From assembly GCA_946902875.1 (NCBI GenBank), contig OX336336.1, positions 8,154,545 to 8,218,544 on the forward strand: a DNA stretch of 64,000 bases. The letters run 5' to 3'. A program made the position numbers and the translations under genes. The notes beneath the pieces were generated by a model that was not told where the DNA came from, searched no databases, and saw only the letters and a program-made list of their open reading frames with translations. Below, one piece after another: positions 1 through 12,330 of the stretch. Position 1 is the stretch's first letter, and each line of letters opens with the position of its first letter. This DNA comes from Nematopogon swammerdamellus. Lineage: Eukaryota; Arthropoda; Insecta; Lepidoptera; Adelidae.

Positions 1-1573
1 ATATAGATGGAGGGATTGCCCTACTCGGTGTGGCATACACATTACAACTTCATACAAGTATACGCTCTCCGCTTGCTTACTCCTCGCTCCTACCACAAAA
101 TAGAAAAAAGAATACTCCGTACAGAAGCTTCTCTGTACAAACACTCACAAAGAAATAGCTACTCTGCGACGACGCGATAAAGCACAAATTGACTCGCACA
201 GAGCTGCATGCCTAACCACGATAACCACCTACATTTCGCTTCTCTTTCTGTCGCGTAACTCTATCTCGAAAGCGCGTCGTTCGGCGCGTGTAAGGGCTGT
301 GTCTTTGGGCTGTCTTTTTGTGAGGAATAAAATGAAGGTGATACCTACCAACGATACGATATTTAGCTATGGCAAATTCATGCGAACAAATTCATGCATG
401 CGTTAGCGTCGCAATTAGTTTTTCACATGGAAGCGTGCAACCTTCCAGTGATAGTTTTGTTTGATCAATAAATTTAATGATCATCTATAATGTACCTATT
501 GTTTTATTGGTGTTTTTTATTGTATAAACCCCACATTGAGAGACAGAGAACGAATGAATGTTCTATTTCTATTCTTATACGAATTAGGCCATACATACCA
601 CGCTGTTCGGCGTCATCTAACTAATGTTATTGGCAATATGATATGGCAATATTATTTTAAATCTATGACCTCCTACCGTGCCTCCTACTAATATGAATAA
701 ATAAATTAATAGAAATAAATCAAAATGCAGCACAATAATGACGTGATTTCGACATTTCTAAATTCGAAACGAAACGTAGTTGATGCGCGCGCCGCGCGCT
801 CGCTCTGGCTGGACAGCGGCAGCTCACTGTTACTTGTGCATTAACCGACACGCCAAGCGGTAGGCATTTAAGGCGCGACTTTGAGCGAGTGACGAAGGCC
901 TGCTCCTACTGTCAGTTGGCAATTTGCGTTGTGAGCGGAGCTCTGACACTTTTGAATCTCTTTCGTCATTTATCGTCGTTCAAACAGGTCAGAACGAGAT
1001 GGGTATGTGAAGGTCTTGATGTTGCAAGATAAGAAAGCTGATTTGTGTGTGGGGGAAGGTGATTTAAATTTTAATTTTTTTTACGTTTTAATGGTGTTAG
1101 TGCAAGTCAGCTATTATATTTTGTTATTAAAGAAAATAAATTGTCATTTACAACAGTTTCTACCTCTAAGTAACGCTGATTGTTGTTAAAAAAAAAAATG
1201 CTGATTGTTGTTAAAAAAAAAATTGATTTTTTTTTAATTGTTGAAATTGAAAAACGCAAACTATAGAAAATCGTCAATGTGTAAATTTAAATGTTTAACG
1301 GCCACAATGGCAACGGAAAAGTGGTGGTACGATCTTTCATTTGGCGTGTCGTCGCCTCGTCGCTCTGAAGGGTCGTCTATTAATTTTACATGAGAGCGTT
1401 GATGCTACTTCTTAAAGACAGCCGCAACTACCTACTTGTTAGGTTTTTCATTGTGCTGTGTCTACTCCCTTTCAGCTAAAAAATGTTTTTTACATTTTTA
1501 TAATGTTGTTGTTATTTTATAGTTATATTTTTAGCTGAATAAACGTTTTTTTTTCTTTCTTTTTTTCTATGTT

Positions 1574-1609
<36 letters not shown>

Positions 1610-1803
1610 TCATTCGTATGGTAGTACACTACGCTTTAATTTGTCCAGTTTAGTTTTTACAATATATTATTTATTACATATATTATGCAGCGACACAGTT
1701 ATTGTAAAATTTGGCCCGTGCTATATTTAAGACTTATCCTTGTCTCTTTTTATATTGATAGATGGAGCCAGCGCTATCTTCATGTAAAATGTACTATTTT
1801 CAG
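1..1803. other. Region upstream of the first visible GT49 exon; no coding recognised
   Basis: No exon recognised. Positions 781-960 are markedly GC- and CpG-rich in an AT-rich setting and could be a promoter or a mobile-element piece. Runs of A and T lie at 1187-1245. Because the GT49 exon at 1804 begins inside a codon, at least part of this stretch must be intron of that gene; the earlier exons lie outside the window or were not recognised. Confidence 0.5.
1553..1612. repeat. TTTC microsatellite
   Basis: A run of about a dozen TTTC tetranucleotides with a few interruptions. Simple sequence repeat with no coding content. Confidence 0.9.
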
Positions 1804-2784
1804 ATATGGGCATTTTTCACGTTGGCAAGCGACGTGGAAAGTTTGTCCACTGGGAGCCAATCTTCATCGGGACCAACATGGATCCGTTTTACGATGAGCG
1901 GCTCAGTTGGGAAGGGAAACAGGACAAAATGACGCAGGTACACATTATTATTACATGTTGTATATATTATATTATATATGGCATGTATAGAATATCATGT
2001 TGCTTGCAAAGACGTGATAGTTCGTTAAACATTATTAGTTGATCGACTAATAAATAAGTAAGTAAAAAAAAAAAAGTAGTAATTAATTAATCAGGTTCGA
2101 TTCAGCACAGTCGATTGTTTTTACCATTTCCAATCGATTGTATCGATGTTAAGCATAAAACAATTATTATTTGCGATAAGAAAAACATTAGGTACTTTTT
2201 TAGTTATTTCAATAATGTCCATGCAACGCACCTGCTCGGCGGCGGCGCCGCGGCGGCCTCTTGTTGATTGTTGCTTTAAGTGGAAAAGTAATGTTTTTCA
2301 TATCGGAAATTATTAATTTTTACACACAGCATAGCACAGAACAGCGATCGACGGCCGTCTCCCCCAGCCGGCAACCGCGCGTACCTTGCTCTATGCAGCT
2401 TAGTTACCTACAAAAATGACCAACAATCCGAAACAAACATCTTCCTCTAATGTCCAAGCTATGTGGCTAGTGGATCTAGGGGTGGCGGCTATGCGGTACT
2501 ACCGCATCACGGTTTACAGCTGATCTGATAGGTTGATAGCAAGCGATTATTGTTTTTACCAAACGATTATATTATTATCCTACCAGGGCTACATCCTCTG
2601 CGTGAAGGACTACGACTTCATGATCCTGAACAACGCCTTCATAATCCACAAGCCCGGCATCAAGCAGTACCACACGGACCGCAAACGTGACCTCATCGCA
2701 TCCCGACAAAACAAACTAATCAAAATCACAATCTTCCCAGAGCTCAAACGGCTCTTCGGAACGCGGACCGGCTGTGCCGTATGA
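1804..2784 (+). CDS. Glycosyltransferase family 49 protein (B4GAT1-like), last two coding exons
   Basis: Two exons are visible: 1804-1937 (after an AG acceptor, ending at a GT donor at 1938) and 2587-2784 (after a CAG acceptor, ending in TGA). They join in phase 0 to give a C-terminal stretch of about 110 residues. Recognisable pieces are GKRRGKFVHWEPIFIG, a DERLSWEG motif, DYDF followed by LNNAF and HKPGIK, and the C-terminus GTRTGCAV. These match insect proteins annotated as beta-1,4-glucuronyltransferase 1 or as N-acetyllactosaminide beta-1,3-GlcNAc transferase (GT49 fold, type II Golgi membrane enzymes). The N-terminal membrane anchor and the rest of the catalytic domain are missing, so substrate specificity cannot be judged. 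The exon at 1804 opens inside a codon, so earlier exons exist. The repeat array that starts at 2870 lies in the likely 3' UTR or a 3' UTR intron. Confidence 0.82.
1938..2586 (+). other. Last coding intron of the GT49 gene
   Basis: GT donor at 1938 and pyrimidine-rich CAG acceptor ending at 2586. AT-rich with a GC-rich patch near 2233-2260. Nothing else recognised. Confidence 0.75.
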
Positions 2785-2819
2785 TAGTGAAGTGATTCAG
2801 TGCCTTCTCCTGTCTTATT

Positions 2820-2835
2820 CTCGCCTGGTAAGTAC
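2820..2835 (+). promoter_or_regulatory. Candidate splice donor just after the GT49 stop codon
   Basis: CTGGTAAGT lies 43 bp past the TGA and is a near-consensus 5' splice site. If used, the 3' UTR is split and the minisatellite that follows would be intronic. No matching acceptor was identified, so this is only a candidate. Confidence 0.3.
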
Positions 2836-3110
2836 TGCAGGAGGGAATATTCAGTTAAATATATTTATTGCACTTAGTCACAGCATATATATGGCTAAAG
2901 CAGTATGGAAACTAGGCCTATTTGTTAAAATAAGTACCTACGCTCCATTGGAGCGTTAGGGATGTCAATCAATTTTTTTTGTAAAATTGTAAAATTATTA
3001 TTCATTAAAACATTTATTTAGGTTCTGTAATGTAATGATCAAATAATCAATATAATCAATCATCAATAATAAGTTCAAAACGTGGCTGCTATAAATATGA
3101 ATTGATATAA

Positions 3111-4560
3111 CTTTTCTCGACTTTTGTCAACTTTTATTAACTTTTGTAAATTGTTTAAACTTTTGTCAGCTCTTGTCAACCATTGTAAATGTTTGTCAAC
3201 TTTTCTCATCTTTTGCCAATTTCGGTCATCTTTTGTCAACTTTTATCGACTGTTGTCAAGTCTTGACAATGTTTGTCAACCTTGGTAAACTTTTGTCAGC
3301 TTTCGTCAACATTTGTCAACTTTTGTCAACTTTCATCGACTGTTGTCAACTCTTGTCAATGTTTGTCAACCTTGGTCAACTTTTGTCAACTTTCGTCAAC
3401 ATTTGTCATCTTTTGTCAACTTTTATCGACTGTTGTCAACTCTTGTCAATCTTGGTCAACTTTTGTCAACTTTCGTCTATTTTTCTCGATTTTTGTGAAA
3501 TTATAGCCACTTTCGTCATCTTTTATCAACTTTTCTCATCTTTTATCAACTTTTCTCATCTTTTGCCAACTTCTGTCAACTTTTGTCAACTTTTATCGAC
3601 TGTTGTCAACTCTTGTCAACTTTTATAAACTTTTGAGAACTTTTATCAACTCTCGGTAACTTATGTCAACTCTTGTCAACTTTTGTCAACATTTGTCAAC
3701 TTTTGTCAACTTTCGTCAACTTTTGTCATCTTTTGTCAACGTTTGTCAACTTTTGTCTATTTTTCTCGATTTTTGTGAAATTATAGCCACTTTCGTCATC
3801 TTTTATCAACTTTTCTCATCTTTTATCAACTTTTCTCATCTTTTGCCAACTTCTGTCAACTTTTGTCAACTTTTATCGACTGTTGTCAACTCTTGTCAAC
3901 TTTTATAAACTTTTGAGAACTTTTATCAACTCTCGGTAACTTATGTCAACTCTTGTCAACTTTTGTCAACATTTGTCAACTTTTGTCAACTTTCGTCAAC
4001 TTTTGTCAACTTTTGTCAACTTTCGTCAACGTTTGTCTACTTTTATGGCTTTTCTCGACTTTTGTTAACTTATAGTCACTTTCGTCATCTTTTGTCAATT
4101 TTTGCCAACTTCTATCAGATGTTGTAAAATTTTAACGACTGTTGTCAACTTTCGGAAATTTTTGTCAACTTTTGCCAACTTCTGTCACTTTTATGAACTT
4201 AGGCCAGCTTCCGTCAACTTTTGTCAACTTTCGTTATCTTTTGTCAACTTTTACTAACTTCTGTCAACTTTTAACCACTATTGTCAACTTTTGCCAAGTT
4301 CTGTCACTTTTATGAACTTTTGTCAGCTTTCGTGAACTTTTGTCAACTCTTGTCAACGTTTGTCAACTTTCGTCAACTATTGTTAATTAATGTCAACTAA
4401 GTATTGTCAACTTTTTTCATATTTTGTAAACGTTTGTCAACTTTCTTCAACTTTTCCCATCTTTTGTCCAGTTTGTCAACTTTCGTTAACTCTTGTCAAC
4501 TTTAGTCAACTTTAGTCAACTTATGTAAACTCTTATCAACTTTTGTCAACTCCTTGTTAA
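3111..4560. repeat. ~10-bp minisatellite, TTTTGTCAAC orientation
   Basis: Over a hundred degenerate copies of a 10-bp unit. A longer block repeats with a 280-bp period: the segment from about 3476 recurs from about 3756, showing higher-order duplication. ORFs across it, for example 3173-3628, are low-complexity artefacts of the unit length. Confidence 0.92.
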
Positions 4561-6137
4561 CGAAAGCTGACAAAAGTTCACAAAAGTGACAAAAGTTGAC
4601 AACAGTGGTTAAAATATGATAAAAGCTGACAAAAGCTGAGAGAAGTTTGCAAAAGTTGACAAAAGATGACGAAAGTGGCTATAAGTTCACAAAAGTCGAG
4701 AAAGTATACAAAAGTTGACAAACGTTGACAAAAGATGACAAAATGTTGACGAAAGTTGACTAAGGTTGACAAACAACCACAACAGTTGACAACAGTCGAT
4801 AAAAGTTGACACAGGTCGATAAAAGTTGACAAAAGATGACAAAAGTAGACAAAAGCCGACAAAGGTTAACAAACATTGACAAGAGTTGACAACAGTCGAT
4901 AAAAGTTGACAAAAGATGACAAAAGTTGACAAATGTTGACGAAAGTTGACAAAAGTTGACCAAGGTTGACAAACATTGACAAGAGTTGACAACAGTCGAT
5001 AAAAGTTGACAAAAGGTGACAGAAGTGGGCAAAGATAAGAAAAGTTGACAAGAGTTGACATAAGTTACCGAGAGTTGGCAAAAGTTCTCAAAAGTTTACA
5101 AACTTGACAAGAGTTGACAACAGTCGATAAAAGTTGACAAAAGATGACAAAAGTTGACAAATGTTGACGAAAGTTGACAAACGTTGACCAAGGTTGACAA
5201 ACTTTGACAAGAGTTGACAACAGTCGATAAAAGTTGACAAAAGATGACAAAAGTTAACAAATATTGACGAAAGTTGACAAAAGTTGACCAAGGTTGACTA
5301 ACATTGACAAGAGTTGACAACAGTCGATAAAAGTTGACAAAGATGACAAAAGTTGACAAATATTGACGAAAGTTGACAAAAGTTGACCAAGGTTGACAAA
5401 CATTGACAAGAGTTGACAACAGTCGATAAAAGTTGACAAAAGGTGACAGAAGTGGGCAAAGATAAGAAAAGTTGACAAAAGTTGACAAGAGTTGACATAA
5501 GTTATCGAGAGTTGGCAAAAGTTCTCAAAAGTTTACAAAACTTGACAACAGTCGATAAAAGTTGACAAAAGGTGACAGAAGTTGGCAAAAGATGAGAAAA
5601 GTTGACAAAAGTTGACAAGAGTTGACACAAGTTACCGACAGTTGACAAAAGTTCTCAAAAGTTTACAAACTTGGCAAGAGTTGACAACAGTCGATAAAAG
5701 TTGACAAAAGGTGACAGAAGTTGGCAAAAGATAAGAAAAGTTGACAAAAGTTGACAAGAGTTGACATAAGTTACCGAGAGTTGGTAAAAGTTCTCAAAAG
5801 TTTACAAAACTTGACAAGAGTTGACAACAGTCGATAAAAGTTGACAAAAGGTGACAGAAGTTGGTAAAAGATGAGAAAAGTTGACAAAAGTTGACAAGAG
5901 TTGACATAAGTTACCGAGAGTTGACAAAAGCTCTCAAAAGTTTACAAAACTTGACAAGAGTTGACAACAGTCGATAAAAGTTGACAAAAGGTGACAGAAG
6001 TTGGCAAAAGATAAGAAAAGTTGACAAGAGTTGACAACAGTCGATAAAAGTTGTCAAAATGTGACAGAAGTTGGCAAAAGTTGACAAAAGTTGTCAACAT
6101 TTGTCAAAAGTTAATATAAAGTGACAACAGTCGAAAA
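4561..6137. repeat. ~10-bp minisatellite, inverted orientation (AAAAGTTGAC)
   Basis: The same unit as the 3111-4560 array but reverse-complemented. The switch in orientation occurs within a few bases at 4558-4562. Higher-order blocks of roughly 140 bp containing ACAGTCGATAAAAGTTGAC recur, for example near 5110, 5690, 5830 and 5960. A few units near 6085-6110 flip back to the other orientation. Confidence 0.92.
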
Positions 6138-6584
6138 ACGTTTGTAAACATTTTTTTGCATTCTAAAAGATCGCGGACTGTCCGTGGCGCATGCAACAAA
6201 AACAAACACGACCGCTCGGACGCGGCACCCGCGACTGATTGTTTGCGACATTCGCTTCGGGGCCTTGTTGAGGCGTGCGTGTGTGTGAGTGCGTCGTTTC
6301 GATCGTTTTGTACGTAGTTTCCATACTGCTTTAGCCATATATATGCTGTGACTTAGTGCTTAAGAGATACACTTATCCTAATAGCTTAATTGAACGTAAG
6401 TTTCTACGAGTTTGTAACCGAGACTTATTACTCGTGACGGATCAGACTCATCTTGTTACACATACGTGTCACAGTTAACTGTCAACTATCCAAATTGATA
6501 CAACGACGCAGTCCTCTCGCTCTTTACTCCTATGTAAATATACATGCTAAGCCAATGTGCCAACCATATCCAACATTAAATTCT

Positions 6585-6670
6585 TAGAATAAAATCCAGC
6601 TGAAAAGGGAATTCCATAAAAAGCTAAATTAGAAATACTTAGACATAAAAAGAAGTTAAATGAATAAAAT
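6585..6670 (+). terminator. Candidate poly(A) signals for the GT49 gene
   Basis: AATAAA occurs at about 6590 and 6664, beyond the Foldback-like element. No AATAAA was seen between the stop at 2784 and the element, only an ATTAAA near 3003. If the element inserted in the 3' UTR or its intron, these downstream signals may be the original ones. Weak inference. Confidence 0.25.
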
Positions 6671-9176
6671 TATGAATTCGCCCTGCCGTTTCGCATACTA
6701 GTCTAGCTAGTCTAGTACCACAAAACAAGTTATTCACAACAAAAGGTTCATTTAATTCAATCAACCACAGACCTCATAAATTTTTACTTTAAATATCTTT
6801 ATTTTCTAGTACCATCACAATTGAAGAGGAAAGTCATGAGAACATATAAGGAACTTACTGCTTATGCACTAAGTGGATATGTTTTTTTTTTTTCGAATTG
6901 GTGTAATTTTTTTTTAATGCAACATTTTATTTCTGCAAGGATTTATGGTTATGTACAATAATATTTTGGTAATTTTCATAAAATAATGCCATGTTCGTAG
7001 GTCGGTACAGCCTATGGTACATAATTTAAGTACATTGTGTAACCTTCTAATGCCTATTAGTAGTTTGAGCGGATTTTTAAATTTATATAAACATCATAAA
7101 TCAATGATGAAGCAGAACAGGACAGGACATATAATAATTTTGCCCGCGGCTTCGCTTGCGTGAGTTTTTGCTCACAGCTCAGGCCGCCGATGACGTAGTA
7201 GCGTTATGATTTTTATAATCTAAAATCATCTTGAGAAGTGACAGAACATGTAACATGAAAACCGCATGTAAATCGATAAAGTGATTCTCGAGTTATAAGC
7301 ATATTCATATATTGACTTACATGGCCGTAGAAACTTCGCTTTATTTTTTTAGGATTGTAGGTACACCTTTCCAGTAAGCGCCATCTTGTAAAATATTACC
7401 ACGAGACGGTTTCTTGGTTATGATTAAAAATCTGACGTTGAAATTCAAAAAGAAACCTACGATGAGGAATTTTGAATTTGAAAAGTTATGCAAAAACCAT
7501 CATGGTATTTTAGGAATGGCGCTGAGGATAAGGTATGTATGTACCTATGCAGGACAGAGACGATATGTAAAGAAATCTAGCAAAGGGTAATAGGATGTAA
7601 GTATTGTCACTATTAAGTAATCTGTGGTATTGTGATTTACATACATATTATGTATGTATACACGTGTTTTGTATTTATGTGTATATTTTGTTACATTAGG
7701 CATTCAAACAGGAAATGGTGTCATGAACAGATTCTACGTAGCTATCATAAAACTTTTTGCATAAAAAATTCATTGGTATACATCAGTATGTGTTGGTGGA
7801 TCTGATAATTTTAATTATTCTATATGTGTGTATAGATTATGTGCAACACGACATGCAATACAACGTTTTAGTATGTATACATAGGTACGCGAACACACTC
7901 AAAACAATTGCGCGCGCACTACGTGGGTTCGTAGCGCGCGCTGTGATCCCGTGATCCATCGATTGTGAGTATTTCGGACGATCATACATTTTTGGTCGTC
8001 ATTCGCGGCGGAGGTGCGCGTCGCGAACGAACAATAAAATTAGTAGTCATGTACACTTATAATAAAATCAGGCGACTCCATGATGTGCGCGCGGAAGACT
8101 GCCCGCCGCCCCGCCGCCGGGATCGGGCGTTCGCAGATGTCCATTGATGTTTGCGTTGCATTGCATGTTGTGTTGCACATAATGTGTACCTGGCTTAATG
8201 TAAGTATTACGTAAACCTAGAAATAAAAAAAATATTTTCATTGAACTAAGAAGAAGTCCGCACAAGAAACGACTGTGCAGTTTTTAAATCGATTTGGTGC
8301 TATAAAAATAAAGTTTAAAAAAATCACATCGCTATTGACCTGGTGACATGACGCCTTGTTGCGACAGGAAAGAGGCGTAATAAGCTGACGTGGCGGAGGC
8401 GGCTATAGTATAACCATGGGTGGTATAGCCAGCCGTGTCAGATTCTATAATAATTATGCTGTTTTCTCTTTTAACTGTACTTTTAAGATATTCAGTCAAT
8501 ATGCTCCCCTTAGGTAGTATTTTGCCTGCCTACATATAATCACCGCATGCAATGGTGCGTGCATTAGTCATACCCGGTTCCTCGCCTGGTTAATATAAAT
8601 ATTTGTGTCATTTATTTATTTAATCATTAAAACTCATTGTTTAAACAATTTTATTATATTTAGACCTTTATGAACGTAAGAGATAAAAACAAAATACCTA
8701 CTTTTAATATATTTTCCAAAGATGTATTTTTGTCTATATTATATTATTCATTTATGAATGCTTAAAGCTAATTCCACCATCTTTTAATCGCATTTATTAA
8801 TAACATCTTATTTCATTATTTATAAAAATATGTTAGATATTATTTCAATTATTTCTACCAACAATCTTGATGTTTAAAACAATATTTCTCGTTTACTTAA
8901 TGTTTGAAATGTAAGTTTGTGTATAGTAATGATAACCATGGAGTCAATAATACATATCGTAGATATATCATTATCTAACAGACAGAGACTATCAATGTAT
9001 TATAATGTCAGTCATATACATGTTTCCTGTTAAGTCTATCTACAGATTGCTTCACAGAGATGTAACAGTGTGTGGCGCGGATATCTCTGGGTGGGTTCTT
9101 TCTGCTCGCCATTCTTCATACCGTTTTAAATTTTAATTCATAATATAATAGTGACCAATAAATGTATATTTTTCTT
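6671..9176. other. Intergenic, no gene recognised
   Basis: AT-rich. 7140-7330 opens with GCCCGCGGCTTCGCTTGCGT, a motif shared with 15170, 22245 and (inverted) 55030, marking a dispersed repeat. 7905-8140 is a GC-rich patch containing an imperfect GCGCGCGC hairpin at 7908-7942. Short ORFs here show no domain and look random. Confidence 0.6.
7140..7330 (+). repeat. Dispersed repeat with GCCCGCGGCTTCG head
   Basis: Shares its head with copies at 15165 and 22245, and the phrase TTCTCGAGTTATAAGC at its far end with the 15165 copy. Family unnamed here; the head motif is common in lepidopteran interspersed repeats. Confidence 0.6.
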
Positions 9177-9742
9177 AAGAGCAGACACAAGAGGTTAGTC
9201 ACGTGATAACTTTTTACCATACAAAATCATCTTACGGGGCTTATGTTTTCCCAACCCCTAAACCTTGACCGACTTTTATCATTCCTTTTTATTAAGTCCT
9301 TATTACTACAATAAATATTGTAATAAGAACTTTCTAAACAACGTACCTGTCATGTATTTGTATAGATTAAATATGCGAGACCAGACTTAAAAAATTGTTT
9401 TTCGAACGAAAACAATATAATGTTTTATTTGTTGATGTCTTGCATGAAGTTCATGCTTTATTGAATGATTGCTTTGGATATAAAAATAATAAAACGACAG
9501 GTACGAAAGAGAGGTAGATTGAACTGTCCTTATTACAACAAAAAAAAAATGTAAAAATCTGATAGGGTTTAGAGGTTGGGAAAGACAATTTTTTACGTAA
9601 TTTGTGAGAAATATATTAGCTAAGAGCGTGCAGCTGTCCCTCTTGCGTTGGCGTGGAGTGCGCGTGGCGAACAGAGAGAGCGATACATTGTTCAAGTACC
9701 TAACATGTTATCTATCACGTGACTAACTACGGTCTGCTCATA
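9177..9742. mobile_element. MITE-like element with ~33-bp terminal inverted repeats
   Basis: The left end reads AGCAGACACAAGAGGTTAGT and its relative recurs reverse-complemented at 9705-9742; both carry TTAGTCACGTGATA. A second nested inverted match (GGTTGGGAAA type) lies at 9246-9265 and 9563-9588. No transposase. The 102-residue ORF on the minus strand at 9387-9695 lies inside and has no recognisable domain. Confidence 0.6.
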
Positions 9743-10824
9743 ATTAATTTATGCAGTAAATTCGCCATGGATAATTTGGCTGTGACAGAAAAAAAACTTT
9801 TAAAAATTCACAATTTTTTTTTTCTATCTTTTTTTTATCCACGGTGTTTTCTCTGTCATGTCATTGGGAGAAAATGAAAGTGTGGACCGATTGAGCTCAA
9901 TAGTATTGCAGCCCTGGCCAAATATGTAAACCTCAATAATATGTTTGATTTGATTTGTTTTGATTTATGTTCAGTCTTTATTTATTTACTTTACTTTAAT
10001 GCTTGTTGTTTGGATGAGCCTCGAAGGTTTCGAGGAATAAGTGCCTTTGGGTAAAACAAGTATAATGATTACCCAAAATCGATACTTGTTTGTTTGCCTT
10101 TTTTATATGATTATGATTTTACTTTATGGACATTGTTGTTTACAGTATTTAGACAATTTATTGCTACTTAGTTTATTAATCATAATTTATCTAGATTTTT
10201 TATTTCAAATAGTACTTAATCCTTAGCTGTAAGTAGTTTATTTTCAATGAAGTTTCTTCAATTTTTGCATATAAGTTAGGTTTTAATTTGTGCCTAAACC
10301 TACCACGTTCATGTTAGTTACCTAAGTATGAGTACCTACAGTAGGTACCTACCTGCTTACGCATCAGGGCAACGGTGAAGTGAGGGAATATGTAAATATT
10401 TTATTAATGTCTATAAGACTGTTTAATCATGAAACATGAATAGGAAAACTCTTCAGAAATATAGAAATAAACAGTTTTGGTGATTGATGGTGTAAGTAAA
10501 CCGAATTGATGTGACTTTTGTGATGTGAAATATAATAACTTTCGATATTTAAGTTATTTTTATATTTTAAAATTACTACTTAATTTCATTTGACGACTAG
10601 GAAAACAATACAAAAGATAAGGACTTACATTGTCATAATATTGCATAGGAAAGTATAATATTTATTAACACATACAGTAGAACTACGATTATCGGAGCTA
10701 TTGTGGACCAGGCCTATACCTCGGATAAATGGAAAGCTCAGATAATATGGACTTTATTACACTAATAGTCACATTAAATCACATTTATAAAAAATGTAAC
10801 TACGAGTATATATTCCTATAATTG
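9743..10824. other. Intergenic, nothing recognised
   Basis: AT-rich DNA with poly(A)/poly(T) runs near 9790-9835. No coding, RNA or repeat family recognised. Confidence 0.5.
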
Positions 10825-10829
10825 TGTTA

Positions 10830-11310
10830 TTCACATTGTTCTGGTCCCTACACTTATGTACGGGAGTGAAAGTTGGGCGTGGCACACGAAGTGTGAAAGC
10901 AGGATAAATGCTGTGGAATGCGCGCGTTGAGGAGTACGTGTGGAGTTACAATGAAAGATGGATTGAGAAATAGCGTATTGCGAGAGCGCTGTGGTCTGAA
11001 ATATAGTGACAAGGATTGAGAAAGAAATGCTTAGTGGTTCTGTCATGTTGGTAGAATGGATGATAGGAGACTAAGGAAAGAAATTTATGGCGCAAATGTG
11101 AGTGGAAGAGTCGGGAATGGTCGCCCTAGACGCAAGTATCTGAACCAGATGGGGCATGTGCTGTGCTCAGAAGGGTCAAGTACACAGTACCCGTAACCGA
11201 CGAGCATGCATATGGAACATTATGAGAGTGGAAGAGGCGGCAGAGGTGTGTCAGGTTAGTGGCACGTGGATATCCGTTGTCTCTGCCTACCCCACCGGGT
11301 ACCAGGCGAG
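10830..11310 (+). pseudogene. LINE reverse transcriptase C-terminal fragment
   Basis: Conceptual translation with frameshifts gives LVPTLMYGSESW, then INAVE, LRERCG, VGRMDDRRL, GNGRPRR, and finally MRVEEAAEVC and SAYPTG. These are landmarks of the C-terminal region of lepidopteran non-LTR retrotransposon polyproteins. Several stops and frame changes show it is dead. The catalytic RT core is absent (5'-truncated). Orientation is +. Confidence 0.75.
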
Positions 11311-12045
11311 ACGCTATGTATGTATGTACGTACATTCTAAAATGAAAAGAAATACAATAATTTGCTTTCCTGATGTGAGTTTGCAACAGACGACTCGTAA
11401 CATGCGCCTTGATTTGTGGATGTGCGCAGTGATTTATAAATACAATTTGTGATTAAAAATTTCGTCTTTATCATATTGTATCACACATCACATCACATCA
11501 TTCACAACGAGTTGATGCCCCGCCTATCTTTTTAAAAGTATTTGCCATCCGATTTGTCATTTTTTATGTTCGATAGAATATATTTTTTGCATCACAGTTT
11601 TAAGTACAGAATAATCCGCAGTTTTTGTTCTTGTAGGTACCGTGACCAGACAAGTTATATTTACTTCTAACTTCACTGAAGCTGCTTTATGTATGTAAAT
11701 TTTTAAGTATATTAGTTAATTTAGTGAATAAGCCGCATGTGGTAGGTTTGGGTCACTGTTGTGTGTGATGATGAGTCGGAGATTGTGCCTCATATTGTAT
11801 AAGTAAGCGTTTTAGACTAACTAGGACCTAGACCTTACAGATTCCTAGCCTACATCGAAAGGTGTGAAATAAATTTATATTATATGACTCTTTCATACGA
11901 CTTTTGTGTTCCAAATATATTTTGACCTGGAAATAAAATCTACCTGTAATGAAAATGTATTTTATTTACGCCTCAAGAATAGCAATGAAATCATTTGACC
12001 TACGATGCGTACGCGTCGGCCGACATAATAATTTTTTTAATTTAT
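11311..12045. other. Intergenic, nothing recognised
   Basis: AT-rich, with a short run of CATCACAT repeats near 11480-11500. No feature recognised. Confidence 0.5.
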
Positions 12046-12330
12046 TTTTTTATGGAAACTGACACGGTTGGTTACATCACCTACAACATCCGTGATGTCA
12101 CCTCGTAACACCGGGTGAACTAGGTACCATGTTAGTGCTTCCCTTCTTCTCATGTCGGCTACACTGAACTGTACCTACGGAAAACACGAACTATTTACAT
12201 AGCCGTTTCGACCGACGACGTTTCATTCAATGCGGTGGCATCAACCCGGACGGGATAAACCCTACCACCTATAGTAACGGAAGAAAGGAAGGGACCTACA
12301 TTTTAACGTGGAATCCGAACCACGGTCATA
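12046..12330 (-). mobile_element. SINE-like retroposon tail, truncated
   Basis: Reads in reverse from a poly(T) start and TATGGAAACTGACACGG through the block CATCACCTACAACATCCGTG and ACACCGGGTGAACT. This is the shared tail also seen at 14259, 18185, 20525, 21453, 38163, 39961, 45347 and 46347. The head is missing. Confidence 0.8.

Larger units (their letters stand above)
2870..6359. mobile_element. Foldback-like element: opposed minisatellite arrays inside an outer inverted repeat
   Basis: Outer inverted repeats are 45 bp at 2870-2914 and 6315-6359, identical but for one base. Inside lie about 200 bp of single-copy sequence, then an array of ~10-bp units of type TTTTGTCAAC (3111-4560), then an array in the opposite orientation of type AAAAGTTGAC (4561-6137), then about 180 bp of single-copy sequence. 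Drosophila Foldback (FB) elements are likewise built of long inverted termini made of short tandem repeats, so an FB-like origin is inferred. No transposase gene or clean target-site duplication was found. A chance inversion within a minisatellite is the alternative. Confidence 0.6.

Noticed and set aside
3173..5518. Many overlapping ORFs up to 151 aa with repeated STFVNFCQLLS-like text
   Set aside because: They arise from a 10-bp repeat read in all frames; stops are simply rare in the unit. No start context, domain or codon pattern of a real gene.
9387..9695. 102-aa ORF on the minus strand
   Set aside because: Entirely inside a MITE-like inverted-repeat element, with no recognised domain.
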